Made by a program: the position numbers and the translations under genes
NCBI RefSeq assembly: GCF_000021305.1
Contig: NC_011772.1
Coordinates: 3,882,001-3,946,000, forward strand
DNA length: 64,000 nucleotides
Direction of reading: 5' to 3'
Source: Bacillus cereus G9842
GTDB lineage: Bacteria; Bacillota; Bacilli; Bacillales; Bacillaceae_G
The notes under the pieces: generated by a model
What the model was told of the DNA's origin: nothing
What the model saw: only the letters and a program-made list of their open reading frames with translations
The model's database searches: none
In this document: positions 37,302-48,110 of the stretch, piece by piece
Position numbering within the stretch: the first letter of the stretch is position 1
Layout: each line of letters starts with the position of its first letter

Positions 37302-38085
37302 TATGTTTCTCCTTCCACTGCTCAATTAATAAATAAATATTTGAAACATGTTTTTCCGCTTCTACTTCTCCAACTCGAATAATGTCTTCAATGTTCGTAA
37401 AAGCACGTGAACTAAATTGCTCTACAGCTGGTCGCATCATTAAATCCGATGCAATTTGCCGATTCATTACAAGCTCATGCTGCATAATTTCAATACTTTG
37501 CATGATTACGTCATAAATGGACGTAACATCTCCATTCACCTTAATTGGAGATACATCAACAGCGATAACAATATCGGCCCCTAACTCTTTCACAACCGAT
37601 ACTGGGATACGATCAATAACTCCACCATCCACTAATAATCGTCCATCTATTTTTTCTGGTACAAACACTCCAGGAACAGATATGCTAGCCCTCACCGCAT
37701 CTGCAACTGGCCCACTTGTAAAAACCACTTTTTCCCCCTTCAGTATGTCAGTAGCCACAACAGCCGTCGGGATATCTAACTCTTCTAAATTTTTATTATA
37801 TGTAAACATTTTAATCATATCTTTGACACGTTTTCCAGCAATAAATCCCATTTTTGGTACCGTGAAATCTAAATAATACTTCCGCTTAAAAACAGATGCC
37901 AATTTATACAATCTTTCAACGTTACTACTTGCCGCATAAAACGTACCTATTAGCGCCCCCATACTACTTCCTGCAATCATATGAATAGGGATATCCGCTT
38001 CCCTTAAAACCTTTATTACACCAATATGAGCAAACCCTTTCGCTCCTCCAGACCCAAGCGCTAAACCAATCTTTGGTTCTTTCAT
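37294..38085 (-). CDS. ylbK: Patatin-like phospholipase YlbK (RssA family)
   Basis: The protein has about 263 residues with the patatin oxyanion motif G-S-G-G-A-K-G-F-A-H, nucleophile elbow G-S-S-M-G and the catalytic Asp in D-G-G-V. It is predicted to hydrolyse acyl esters of membrane lipids in the cytoplasm. It overlaps ylbL by 8 bp, suggesting coupled translation. It starts at the ATG at 38085 (AAAGG upstream); a GTG three codons earlier is also possible. Confidence 0.88.
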   Translation of the reverse strand: MKEPKIGLALGSGGAKGFAHIGVIKVLREADIPIHMIAGSSMGALIGTFYAASSNVERLYKLASVFKRKYYLDFTVPKMGFIAGKRVKDMIKMFTYNKNLEELDIPTAVVATDILKGEKVVFTSGPVADAVRASISVPGVFVPEKIDGRLLVDGGVIDRIPVSVVKELGADIVIAVDVSPIKVNGDVTSIYDVIMQSIEIMQHELVMNRQIASDLMMRPAVEQFSSRAFTNIEDIIRVGEVEAEKHVSNIYLLIEQWKEKHNV

Positions 38086-38198
38086 TTTTCTCACCCTTTA
38101 ATTTTTTTCATTCCTTTTTCATACTTATGGTCTAAATTCACTACGTATCCACGTATACTGAAATGAACGTTTTTTGGGACAAAGGGGGATTTACTTAC

Positions 38199-40474
<2,276 letters not shown>

Positions 40475-40731
40475 CTGTTGTCACTACCTTTATTTCAATC
40501 TATCGAGCGATTATACAAAGCCATTCCCACTTCGGTAACCGTTAACAAATTACATTCACCTAAATATCGGAAAACTCACCATCAAATAACCGCTCATTAT
40601 TTTTATGTATTCATCTCATCATTCACTAATATGAATCCAATATGTATATTAGTTCCACTTTATCTTTTTTATCCTATCACAAAATAAAAAAAAGAAAAAT
40701 AAAAAGCCCAACATAAAATTTAATTTCATTA
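40475..40731. other. Intergenic DNA upstream of rsmD, nothing definite
   Basis: AT-rich sequence without ORFs of note. It must hold the rsmD promoter, but I see no clear hexamer pair. Confidence 0.5.
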
Positions 40732-40762
40732 TGTATATCTTCATTTAGATTGGACATAAATA
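40732..40762 (+). promoter_or_regulatory. Sigma-G/sigma-F-type promoter of the sRNA
   Basis: TGTATA (40732-40737), a 17-bp spacer and CATAAATA (40755-40762) fit the sigma-G consensus (TGNATA, then CATNNTA). The start is expected near 40769. Confidence 0.6.
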
Positions 40763-40768
40763 ATTATA

Positions 40769-40910
40769 ACAACATCACCTTCGATGTTGTTGCCAACCGC
40801 GGAGAAGACTTACGTTTCCCCATAAGTTCTTCCTCCGGTTTCTCCTCTCCCTTTTCCTTCTTACTAGTACATGCTAGTATAAGAAGGGCCCTGCTATGCA
40901 GGGTTTTTTT
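40769..40910 (+). ncRNA. csfG: CsfG-like sporulation small RNA
   Basis: This is a stretch of about 140 nt without a convincing ORF, placed between the forespore-type promoter and a strong terminator. It contains several hairpins: AACAACATC/GATGTTGTT, a long imperfect stem around 40796-40840, and one around 40857-40885. The segments between are pyrimidine-rich. B. subtilis CsfG, a forespore-specific sRNA conserved in endospore formers, lies in the matching ylbG-ylbH interval. The identity is inferred from position, promoter and structure. Confidence 0.68.
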
Positions 40911-40912
40911 CT
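40886..40912 (+). terminator. Terminator of the sRNA
   Basis: The stem CCCTGC (40889-40894), loop TAT, GCAGGG (40898-40903) is followed by seven Ts. Confidence 0.92.
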
Positions 40913-40971
40913 TTGTGTGCTTTTCATTTAAAAAGTGAAATGGTACAGTAAAAGAAAGAGGAGGAAAAAAT

Positions 40972-41361
40972 ATGATTCAACGCTTTATAGAACTCGGAGA
41001 AGGCTACTCTGATTTATATGAATTACTTGAAATTGCCAAAACAAATCAAGAACGTATAGCACATATGTTACAATTTGAAACGATAAAAAACGATAAAAAA
41101 GTGTGTTCGCTTGTTGTAATATTAAAACCAACTACTACTGGTGATTTCCAACCATTATACATATGTCGTGAAGGCATTCCTGTATTTGAAAATAAAAAAA
41201 GTAAACGTGTCATTTTATTTGAAGAAACGGCAGAGCAACTCGGAAAAAAAGTGGCTACTTTTACTGTAAAGCCATCTACAACTTTCCCAGAAAAAGAACT
41301 ATTTTTTAATCATTTAATTGGCATTTTACGAATGAACAATTTCATTCCTCCGATGAAATAA
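40972..41361 (+). CDS. Conserved hypothetical protein
   Basis: The protein has 129 residues and a strong AGGAGG 7 nt before the ATG. It is soluble, without signal peptide or cysteine motif. The pattern of alternating strands (S-L-V-V-I-L-K-P...V-I-L-F-E-E...V-A-T-F-T-V-K-P) suggests a compact alpha/beta fold. I do not recognise a characterised family. It lies as a single gene between the sRNA terminator and a bidirectional terminator, a position with no B. subtilis counterpart that I know. Confidence 0.8.
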   Translation: MIQRFIELGEGYSDLYELLEIAKTNQERIAHMLQFETIKNDKKVCSLVVILKPTTTGDFQPLYICREGIPVFENKKSKRVILFEETAEQLGKKVATFTVKPSTTFPEKELFFNHLIGILRMNNFIPPMK

Positions 41362-41374
41362 CACTTTATTTCAA

Positions 41375-41413
41375 TTAAAAAATCCCCCGCTAAACTTAGC
41401 AGGGGATTTTTTC
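41375..41413. terminator. Bidirectional terminator upstream of ylbG stop
   Basis: AAAAAATCCCC and GGGGATTTTTT arms surround a short loop between the convergent hypothetical gene and ylbG. Confidence 0.88.
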
Positions 41414-41415
41414 TA

Positions 41416-41682
41416 TTAGCTATAATCGTATTCTTTTGCTCGATCAGGACGGGAATTTTCAAATTCCGTTTTTAAATACGGGCGATACGACTGTTCTATC
41501 TTTTTCACAAAAGGAAGTTTGTTCAACTTATGCATCATATGCTCAATTTGTTCCATGTCACAATATACTACAGCATATTTTAATCGTTTTGATATGTAAT
41601 GTATGTTACCATATTTCCTTAAAATCTTGGCATGTTTCAATGAATGTAAATAAACAATCATACTTTGTCGTTGCCCGAACAT
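41416..41682 (-). CDS. ylbG: YlbG, DUF2129 family
   Basis: The protein has 88 residues and matches B. subtilis YlbG (V-Y-L-H-S-L-K...[16 protein letters not shown] and C-terminal K-E-Y-D-Y). Another ATG lies four codons upstream (41694), but GGAG is better spaced for the ATG at 41682, and that start aligns with the family. Function unknown; it is next to ylbF. Confidence 0.85.
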   Translation of the reverse strand: MFGQRQSMIVYLHSLKHAKILRKYGNIHYISKRLKYAVVYCDMEQIEHMMHKLNKLPFVKKIEQSYRPYLKTEFENSRPDRAKEYDYS

Positions 41683-41792
41683 AATCTTCTCCATCTTCTC
41701 CTTTTAAAAACATATATTTTATATTCTATGAAAACCAATCAGAAATTTATAACATTACAGGACAAACTCTGTATACGTTTTCTTCCAACTTC

Positions 41793-41823
41793 TAAAAAAC
41801 GGGGTACATCACCCCGTTTTTTT
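41793..41823 (-). terminator. Terminator overlapping the ylbF 3' end
   Basis: AAAAACGGGG (41795-41804) pairs with CCCCGTTTTT (41812-41821). The ylbF stop codon sits in the loop. Confidence 0.85.
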
Positions 41824-42261
41824 ACAACCACAACCTCCGCCAGTACCACAACCTCCACCACAGCCACCAGCATCAAAGAATGGATTTCCTGTTGGTACTT
41901 TAATGGAAGAAGACACTTCCGAACCGATTGCTACACTAACTTCATCTAATAACTTCTGCAAAGCAGTTTCTGCTCTTTTAAAAGCTGCAACCTTATCATG
42001 TAAGTCCACAGAACGCTTTAATTCTCTCATTTTCATTGATACGGTAGTGTAGTCAGGATGGTATTTTCCAAAACGCTGTACTTCCTCATACCGTTCTTTC
42101 ATCGCTGTAAATTGCTGAATTAACGTCTGAAGTTCTATATCTTCATGTAATTCTCTATAATACTTACGATAATCTTCTGCTATATCTGAACAGATAATCG
42201 CTTTTGCAAGCTGCTCTGCCTTATCTAATATTAATACGCTTTCTAGCGTCGCTACAATCAT
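41809..42261 (-). CDS. ylbF: YlbF (RicF), subunit of the Ric iron-sulfur complex
   Basis: The protein has 150 residues from the ATG at 42261 (GGAGGTG 6 nt upstream). The helical YlbF/YmcA domain fills residues 1-115. The Gly-rich C-terminus has four cysteines in the last 20 residues (G-G-C-G-G-G-C-G-T-G-G-G-C-G-C). In B. subtilis RicF, RicA and RicT form a complex carrying [4Fe-4S] clusters that promotes RNase Y-dependent mRNA maturation, competence, biofilm and sporulation. The Cys tail fits this role. Confidence 0.9.
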   Translation of the reverse strand: MIVATLESVLILDKAEQLAKAIICSDIAEDYRKYYRELHEDIELQTLIQQFTAMKERYEEVQRFGKYHPDYTTVSMKMRELKRSVDLHDKVAAFKRAETALQKLLDEVSVAIGSEVSSSIKVPTGNPFFDAGGCGGGCGTGGGCGCKKTG

Positions 42262-42375
42262 GAGAGACACCTCCGAGTATCCATCATACCACATTTAGAT
42301 TAGAACTACTAATTGAAGTGACTTACTCAAAAAAAAGATATAATGAAACTATTTTCACACTATATCCGTACACAC

Positions 42376-42948
42376 TTATACATTAATATGTTCCGCTATA
42401 TTATATTTAAGAACATCCCATTTCCCACTATTTTGTTTCACATAACTAATACACGCATTTTTTAATGGTGTCTTAAATGTAATTTCATCTGGTTCAATGG
42501 CATGTAAAATTGCTTTTATCGCGTGTGAGTGAGCAACAATAATAATACGTTTGCCAAAATGAGTTGTTGCAACATCTTCTAAAGCAGCAAAGCAACGAGC
42601 TACAATCTCTTCATCTTGCTCCATACCTTCTACTTTACCCTCAGCAATCAACTCTCTAACAGTCGCAACTGGCTTCCCTGAAGCTTCTCCAAAATTCCGT
42701 TCAACAAATCGATCATCTAATAAAATCGATTGTAATCCAGCCGCCTTTGCGATTTCATTAGCCGTTTCTTGCGCTCTAATTAACGGGCTACTTATAATGA
42801 TATCCCACGTTTCTTCTTGTAAAGCAGCTGCACTTTGACTCGCTTGCTTCTTACCAACTTCATTAAGCGGAATATCTTCTCGCCCCTGAATAATTTCTTG
42901 AAAATTCCAATCAGTTTGTCCATGTCGTACTAAACAAATTTCCGTCAT
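42376..42948 (-). CDS. Histidine-phosphatase superfamily protein (PhoE/GpmB-like)
   Basis: The protein has 190 residues with the R-H-G motif (L-V-R-H-G-Q-T-D-W-N) at the N-terminus, where the His is the phospho-acceptor. S-S-P-L-I-R-A-Q-E-T-A and the second catalytic His in V-A-H-S-H-A follow. These are broad-specificity phosphatases rather than true phosphoglycerate mutases. It is placed between ylbF and ylbE, where B. subtilis has no such gene to my knowledge. Substrate unknown. Confidence 0.88.
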   Translation of the reverse strand: MTEICLVRHGQTDWNFQEIIQGREDIPLNEVGKKQASQSAAALQEETWDIIISSPLIRAQETANEIAKAAGLQSILLDDRFVERNFGEASGKPVATVRELIAEGKVEGMEQDEEIVARCFAALEDVATTHFGKRIIIVAHSHAIKAILHAIEPDEITFKTPLKNACISYVKQNSGKWDVLKYNIAEHINV

Positions 42949-43024
42949 GCTGCAACTCCTTTTTAAATAATCAATCTCTATTGTAACAAAAGTTCTGCAT
43001 GACGGACATATTTTTCACTTGCAA

Positions 43025-43273
43025 TTAGGTTGCATTTTGTTGCTTCATATACTGAAACATATCAATCATGATCGAAGCAACAGCCAATTGATTTTGAAAT
43101 TTTTCCACTTTATCTGGTATTGTTTTTTTGAAATGTTGCATCGCCGCTAACTCAAAAGCCTCTTTTTCTTCAGGATTTCGTGTTAATTTTCTATACCAGT
43201 ACGGTTGCTCTCTAATATAGCGAGATAAATCCTCATCAGCCTTTATAAACTCCATAATTTCTGCTCTCATCAT
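43025..43273 (-). CDS. ylbE: YlbE-like protein
   Basis: The protein has 82 residues with the YlbE signature Y-I-R-E-Q-P-Y-W-Y-R-K-L-T-R-N-P. It is soluble and helical. Two ATGs in tandem (43273, 43270) follow GGGGGGAAAG. It lies 10 bp after ylbD and is probably cotranscribed with it. Function unknown; the family is limited to Bacilli. Confidence 0.85.
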   Translation of the reverse strand: MMRAEIMEFIKADEDLSRYIREQPYWYRKLTRNPEEKEAFELAAMQHFKKTIPDKVEKFQNQLAVASIMIDMFQYMKQQNAT

Positions 43274-43282
43274 CTTTCCCCC

Positions 43283-43720
43283 CTAATCCTTTTGAAAGAA
43301 AAACGGGTTATTTTCTGAAGTACTTTGTTCTTGCTGCGTACGGTTACCTTGAAATTGCTGAATAACTTGTTGCACGCTCCCAATAGCACTCGTCACATTG
43401 GCTAAATGGTTCTGCATTTGTTCCACGTCCAACTTTTTAAAAAAAGAAAGCATTTGCCCCATCACATCAGCAGTTTTTTCCTCTTCAGTTCGATTATCTT
43501 TTTCTTTTTTATTTTCTTTTACCGAAGAAAACGCAGGCGCTCCATCCGGTCTATAAGTTGCCCATATTGGATCTTCTTCACCAAGTAAGTACCATTCTTC
43601 ATAAAATTGTTGCCAAGTTTTGTGACCATTTCTAACCTCATGAACCATTTTAGGGTGATGGTTTACAAATTCTTTAAACTGTTGAACCGATGGATGTAAC
43701 GGCCCTTTTGTTGTTGGCAT
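43283..43720 (-). CDS. ylbD: YlbD-family spore coat protein
   Basis: The protein has 145 residues from the ATG at 43720 (GAGAGGTGAGG upstream); the frame extends 17 codons without a better site. The N-terminal motif H-P-S-V-Q-Q-F-K-E-F-V-N-H-H-P-K and W-Q-Q-F-Y-E-E-W belong to the YlbD_coat family. A Gln-rich C-terminal half follows. Coat association is known for the family in Bacillus. A mother-cell promoter is expected but not identified. Confidence 0.83.
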   Translation of the reverse strand: MPTTKGPLHPSVQQFKEFVNHHPKMVHEVRNGHKTWQQFYEEWYLLGEEDPIWATYRPDGAPAFSSVKENKKEKDNRTEEEKTADVMGQMLSFFKKLDVEQMQNHLANVTSAIGSVQQVIQQFQGNRTQQEQSTSENNPFFFQKD

Positions 43721-43756
43721 AATCCTCACCTCTCCATGTATATCTACTATATAGTA

Positions 43757-43812
43757 AGAAAAAAAAGGCACATGGTTCGCCTATTTTCAGACGATTCATG
43801 CACCTTTTTTTC
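43757..43812 (-). terminator. Possible terminator downstream of ylbC
   Basis: AAAAAAAGG and CCTTTTTTT arms plus an inner CATG/CATG pair enclose a large loop (43760-43810). It is weaker than the other terminators here. Confidence 0.5.
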
Positions 43813-43906
43813 TGCTATTTGCATACGGTCAGATTCCCACCTACAATTCAGTGAATACGAAGTAACTAATTAGGTGATGTAACACCCCACCGCTTACAGT
43901 TTCGCT

Positions 43907-44941
43907 TTATTTTCGAATAAAGTTTTGTGTATAAAATTTATCGTATACACCAACACCTAATCCTGTAAATTGTTCATTTAATAAATTCTTTCTATGCCCC
44001 TCACTATTTAACCAACCTTGCACTGCCGCAATTCCATCACTATGTTGCGCCGCTATGTTCTCACCAGCAAGTTGAAATCCTACTTTCCCGCGCTGCAATC
44101 GATCTCCTAGCGTACCTAATGTAGGTGAGTCATGAGAAAAATAATTATTGTCTTTCATATCTTTACTGTGACCAACAGCAACATCTGCTGTTTCCTGATC
44201 CCATGTTAATAATGATAATTTATGACGACTTCGAATGATATTTGTTAAATCAAAAATTTGTTGCATATTCCCATTTTCTACTTGTTTTATTTTTTCTGGA
44301 GTCAATGGTTGTTCTGCTATTAATTCACCTGAATAAACGAGCTGATACGGTCTTTGGCGTAATAATGTTTCATCATCCATATAACGAACACCCACAAGCT
44401 CATGTGTAAATTGATCAAAATACAATTGCGCCCATCCATCTTCTACAGGTATTAACGGTTGTTCCATGACTTCGGTATCAGATAGTTCAAATTGATAACT
44501 ATTTTTCCCTCTTTTTAACGCAATTTCATGCGAAGGCGGACTTTTTTTATATACTTCTTCATATTTTTCATTTATATAATAAGGTGGAACCTTAACTTGT
44601 TCACCAGCAGCATACGCCGTTACAACTTTACGTTCAGAAACTCCAAATTGAGCATACTGAGTTAAATCCTGATTGTATACCCACCATTCATATCCGTATG
44701 CAGACGGCTCTATTCGAGAGGGTTCTCCCCACTTCGCCAATAAATTTTCAGAGTCTTCACCAATCATATTTAAAACAGTGTCTGAGGAGTCTTCCTTAAT
44801 TTGCTTTTTCTTTTTCACAATTTTATTTTCTTGCTTTGATTGAGATGGGGTTAATATATATTGTGAAACGAGTAATTTTCCGTATAAATCAACAGCTAAA
44901 ATTAAAAATGTAATCATTACGATACGCAATAATTTCTTCAA
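43907..44941 (-). CDS. ylbC: CAP-domain (SCP/PR1-like) secreted or membrane-anchored protein YlbC
   Basis: The protein has about 344 residues from a TTG at 44941 (CAGGAGG 8 nt upstream). It has an N-terminal hydrophobic anchor (residues 5-22), a CAP-associated N-terminal domain with repeated W-G-E-P-S-R and Y-G-Y-E-W-W-V-Y elements, and a C-terminal CAP domain. Its signatures are N-I-I-R-S-R-H, H-S-K-D-M, G-E-N-I-A and G-W-L-N-S-E-G-H-R-K-N-L-L. It corresponds to B. subtilis ylbC. CAP proteins act outside the cell; the specific role is unknown. Confidence 0.88.
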   Translation of the reverse strand: MKKLLRIVMITFLILAVDLYGKLLVSQYILTPSQSKQENKIVKKKKQIKEDSSDTVLNMIGEDSENLLAKWGEPSRIEPSAYGYEWWVYNQDLTQYAQFGVSERKVVTAYAAGEQVKVPPYYINEKYEEVYKKSPPSHEIALKRGKNSYQFELSDTEVMEQPLIPVEDGWAQLYFDQFTHELVGVRYMDDETLLRQRPYQLVYSGELIAEQPLTPEKIKQVENGNMQQIFDLTNIIRSRHKLSLLTWDQETADVAVGHSKDMKDNNYFSHDSPTLGTLGDRLQRGKVGFQLAGENIAAQHSDGIAAVQGWLNSEGHRKNLLNEQFTGLGVGVYDKFYTQNFIRK

Positions 44942-45145
44942 ACGATATACCTCCTGAACAAAACATAAAATTGAGATATACACAAATCCTTTTCTTTCTT
45001 TTTGTGTGTACCGTACTCTTTTCACTATATCATATTTTCGTGAAAAAAGTCTGGATTATCCCTTTTCTCTCAATATGAATTGCACTTTCTTATTATTCAT
45101 ACTATTATAAAAATAATGGTGTAACATTAAAAAAGGAGGTATTAT

Positions 45146-45511
45146 ATGCAATTTACAAATACGAAATTTAATGGAGCCGTCGTTGAATTAACTCTTTTAA
45201 CTGAAATCATGGAAAACAACCACTTCGTACTTGCTGGACAGTGGGATTATGAACGGGTTACATACGATTATAAATTTGAAATATTAAAGGATATTTATTA
45301 TTTACGAGTGCAAGGAGTTGCTGTTGAAGGTGACATCGGCAGTAGACACGCTGAAGTAAAACTACTCCCCCCCTTATTAGGAAAACATTATTATCCTCAC
45401 GGCGTTGAATATGGCGATGATGAGACTTTCCCAACGAATGTACTTCAAAAAAGTGAACAACTCCTACAAAATGTCGAAAAAGAGTTAAAAGAACTTCAAA
45501 TTATTGATTAA
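45146..45511 (+). CDS. YugN-like family protein
   Basis: The protein has 121 residues with AAAGGAGG before the ATG. The pattern G-Q-W-D-Y-E...T-Y-D-Y-K-F-E and the acidic loop E-Y-G-D-D-E resemble YugN-like proteins of Bacillus, which have unknown function. Its position between ylbC and ctaG matches ylbA in B. subtilis, but orthology is not proven. It is a monocistronic gene with its own terminator. Confidence 0.75.
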   Translation: MQFTNTKFNGAVVELTLLTEIMENNHFVLAGQWDYERVTYDYKFEILKDIYYLRVQGVAVEGDIGSRHAEVKLLPPLLGKHYYPHGVEYGDDETFPTNVLQKSEQLLQNVEKELKELQIID

Positions 45512-45512
45512 C

Positions 45513-45547
45513 AAAAACAAGCGCATCAATATGATGCGCTTGTTTTA
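45513..45547. terminator. Terminator, YugN-like gene / amiF
   Basis: A near-perfect stem with arms ACAAGCGCATCA and TGATGCGCTTGT is followed by T-runs in the plus direction. Confidence 0.9.
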
Positions 45548-45557
45548 TTTCCCTTCC

Positions 45558-46556
45558 CTAAGAATGAATCGTTTTTTTTACTGGATATCCATAAATAGAT
45601 CCATCTTTTACTTTAATCTCATCTTCCCAAGGAACCTTATATTTACCTTCAGCTAAATCTTTTATAAACGTATATGGGTTTTCTTTCACCCCACCAGGAG
45701 TTGCTACATATCCTCTTGAACCTAGATTATATATATTATTTTCTAATCCCCATCCTAATCTAGCCTGATCTGCTAGTTCTGGATATACTTCAGCAGTAAC
45801 AATCTCCCAAGGATTTCGATGCCCCTGTACTAAAGTAGTCCCATCAAAATTACATACTTGTCCTTCACCAAAGTAATAAAATACACCATCATAACCCGCT
45901 AAGTTTACCGACAATGTATACATTAAATTCTGCCATGCATTTGAACGATTGGTTAGCATCCATTGTTCACTAACTTGTGTGCTATATCCAGAAATACGAA
46001 TCAAGACATTTGCACCTTTATAGGCCGCTTCACGAGCTACTTCAGGGAACATGCCATCATGACAAATACAAACAGCTAATTTACTTCCTCCAGGTCCAAC
46101 ACAAACAGGTAAGCCTAAATCTCCAGCTTTCCAAGGCTCGACTGGTACCCAAGGATTTAGCTTACGATACTTCAAAATCATTTCACCTTGTGGATCAATA
46201 ATAACTGCTGTATTATATGGCTCTCCACCACCAGGATTTTTTTCCATTATCGAAAAAACACCATATACTTTAGATTCTTTACATGCCTCAGCAAATAAGT
46301 CGGTTTCTGGCCCAGGCACTGTACATAAAAATTCTTCTGTGGTCCATTTTTTTGTATTGAGCCCTTGTGTACTATATTCAGGAAATACTATTAATTCTAA
46401 TCCAGGATAACCTGATTTGGTCGAATGAATTGTTTTTATGATTTGTTGAATTTGTTTATCAATGTCCGCACGTGACTCTACTACTGGTACTGGATATTGA
46501 ATTAGTGCTGTCAAAAAACCACTAATCGGCTTTACCATACTTCCACTACTACCCAT
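45558..46556 (-). CDS. amiF: Formamidase
   Basis: This nitrilase-superfamily amidase of 332 residues hydrolyses formamide to formate and ammonia. The E-K-C catalytic set is seen: E60 in V-F-P-E-Y, K132 in Y-R-K-L-N-P and the nucleophile C165 in I-C-H-D-G-M. Length and sequence pattern match the AmiF formamidase of B. cereus and Helicobacter rather than the broader aliphatic amidase AmiE. It is not found in the B. subtilis ctaG-ylb region and appears as an insertion. Likely nitrogen-scavenging; no regulator lies beside it. Confidence 0.93.
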   Translation of the reverse strand: MGSSGSMVKPISGFLTALIQYPVPVVESRADIDKQIQQIIKTIHSTKSGYPGLELIVFPEYSTQGLNTKKWTTEEFLCTVPGPETDLFAEACKESKVYGVFSIMEKNPGGGEPYNTAVIIDPQGEMILKYRKLNPWVPVEPWKAGDLGLPVCVGPGGSKLAVCICHDGMFPEVAREAAYKGANVLIRISGYSTQVSEQWMLTNRSNAWQNLMYTLSVNLAGYDGVFYYFGEGQVCNFDGTTLVQGHRNPWEIVTAEVYPELADQARLGWGLENNIYNLGSRGYVATPGGVKENPYTFIKDLAEGKYKVPWEDEIKVKDGSIYGYPVKKTIHS

Positions 46557-46747
46557 TAAAATTCCCCCTTAAAATAGTTCGTGTTTATTAAAGATAACAA
46601 TATATTTTTGTAACTCTCTAAAAAACTTGCACCACATATGGAATTATTACGCATGAAAGCTAGTAGTAAATTTTATATCCACTTTTAGTACACGCCTACA
46701 CTAACTTAACATAAATAATTAGAAAATTCAATCTTTCATGAAAAACT

Positions 46748-46800
46748 AAAACTAAGTAAAAAAAGCGTATGGAATCCCATACACTTTTTTTACTTAGTTT
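46748..46800 (-). terminator. Long terminator hairpin downstream of ctaG
   Basis: A stem of about 22 bp with one mismatch spans roughly 46751-46797, with inner arms GTATGG/CCATAC and outer arms ACTAAGTAAAA/TTTTACTTAGT. The ctaG stop lies in its 3' arm on the plus strand. Confidence 0.85.
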
Positions 46801-47695
46801 GTAAATACGGCGGCAATTGTTGCAACTGCTCCTTATCCTTTTCACGTTCTCTACGTGCCCATCTAAAGAATACATAGCCTATAATTGTACCGTACACTAT
46901 TTCCTGGACAATTTTCATTATGATACCACCAGTTTGCTGGTCTTGTACTACTGGCATCCAGTGCAAAAATTCCGGTCCCGTTATATTTAAATCTGATAAA
47001 GTGCCCGCTGGTACACATAGTTCCATCGCTTTCATCCAAGCAGCCGGATCCGTATACGTTGCAAATAACGGGGCTGTCGCAAAAATTATTAACGCACAAG
47101 CTGGCGTTAATAATATACCATTAGCAAACATGTAACCAAGTTTCTTTATATCACTTAACGTTTGATATTCTGGTAATGGATTTAACATCGGCCACCACAT
47201 CATGATTGCTGTAAAAAACAATATAGCTAAACAAATAGGATGAGCTATTTGACTTTGTTTTACTGTATCAAAAACAACTGGTAAATGATAAAAAGAAAAC
47301 AGGCCGTTAAATACAAACAACGCAATAAGTGGTTTAGCAAATACCTTTAATATAATTTGAACGAACTTAAAAGAAGTAATGTAACGATATAACCAAATCG
47401 GTATACCAAGCAACAGTAACGGTGGAACTGCAATATACATGACTGCCATTTCAAACATATGAGCACTAAATATAATATGGCCAATTAAATCAATAGGCCC
47501 TCCCTTTACAAAATACAAAAGAACAATACCAGTCGTAAAATAAAAAATTTGCTTCTTACTTACCTTCGTCGCATTTTCAAATCGCATTCTATATGGACCA
47601 ATAATTAAGAAGTACCCAATAAGAATCGACAGCATAAATATTAAAAAGATTGGACTCCATAAAGCCTGAAATCCAAATATCCACAAGTTACTCAT
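46790..47695 (-). CDS. ctaG: Cytochrome caa3 assembly factor CtaG
   Basis: The protein has 301 residues from the ATG at 47695 (AGGTG 5 nt upstream) and about seven membrane helices. It carries H-I-I-F-S-A-H-M, a histidine motif typical of the CtaG_Bac family, and M-M-W-W-P-M. In B. subtilis it is needed to form active caa3 oxidase and probably acts in copper-centre assembly. It is the last gene of the ctaCDEFG operon. Confidence 0.92.
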   Translation of the reverse strand: MSNLWIFGFQALWSPIFLIFMLSILIGYFLIIGPYRMRFENATKVSKKQIFYFTTGIVLLYFVKGGPIDLIGHIIFSAHMFEMAVMYIAVPPLLLLGIPIWLYRYITSFKFVQIILKVFAKPLIALFVFNGLFSFYHLPVVFDTVKQSQIAHPICLAILFFTAIMMWWPMLNPLPEYQTLSDIKKLGYMFANGILLTPACALIIFATAPLFATYTDPAAWMKAMELCVPAGTLSDLNITGPEFLHWMPVVQDQQTGGIIMKIVQEIVYGTIIGYVFFRWARREREKDKEQLQQLPPYLQTK

Positions 47696-47774
47696 TTTCA
47701 CACCTACCTTCGTAAGGTTATCCATAATATGAAGAGGGAGCTGTGACAACACAAGCTCCCTTATTTTTCACTTT

Positions 47775-48107
47775 TCAAATCCAGACGATTGTCATAAATG
47801 CTAAAATTGTAATTAACCCTATTAGCAGACCAGAGTATAGAAAGAAACTTGCTGCTTCATGTCCTTTATGACTCATATGCATAAAATAATACAATTGAAA
47901 AATTACTTGTACCACTGCTAATAGTAAAATAAATGGAACAGAGAAAGTCGGACTAAAAGTTTTTGGATACGCCACTGCTACAAATGCAACTAATGTTAAA
48001 AAAATCATTAATGCAAACGTAATAACTTGATGCTTCATTTCCTCCGCACTTTTTCTCTTCCGATAAACAAGATCAACTTTAGGATTATTCGTTTGCTTTA
48101 TCGCCAT
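47775..48107 (-). CDS. ctaF: Cytochrome caa3 oxidase subunit IV
   Basis: The protein has 110 residues with three transmembrane helices (about 30-48, 55-77 and 88-108) and the COX4-pro family motif L-Y-Y-F-M-H-M. It is a small membrane subunit of the oxidase. It follows ctaE by 3 bp. Confidence 0.93.
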   Translation of the reverse strand: MAIKQTNNPKVDLVYRKRKSAEEMKHQVITFALMIFLTLVAFVAVAYPKTFSPTFSVPFILLLAVVQVIFQLYYFMHMSHKGHEAASFFLYSGLLIGLITILAFMTIVWI

Positions 48108-48110
48108 TGT

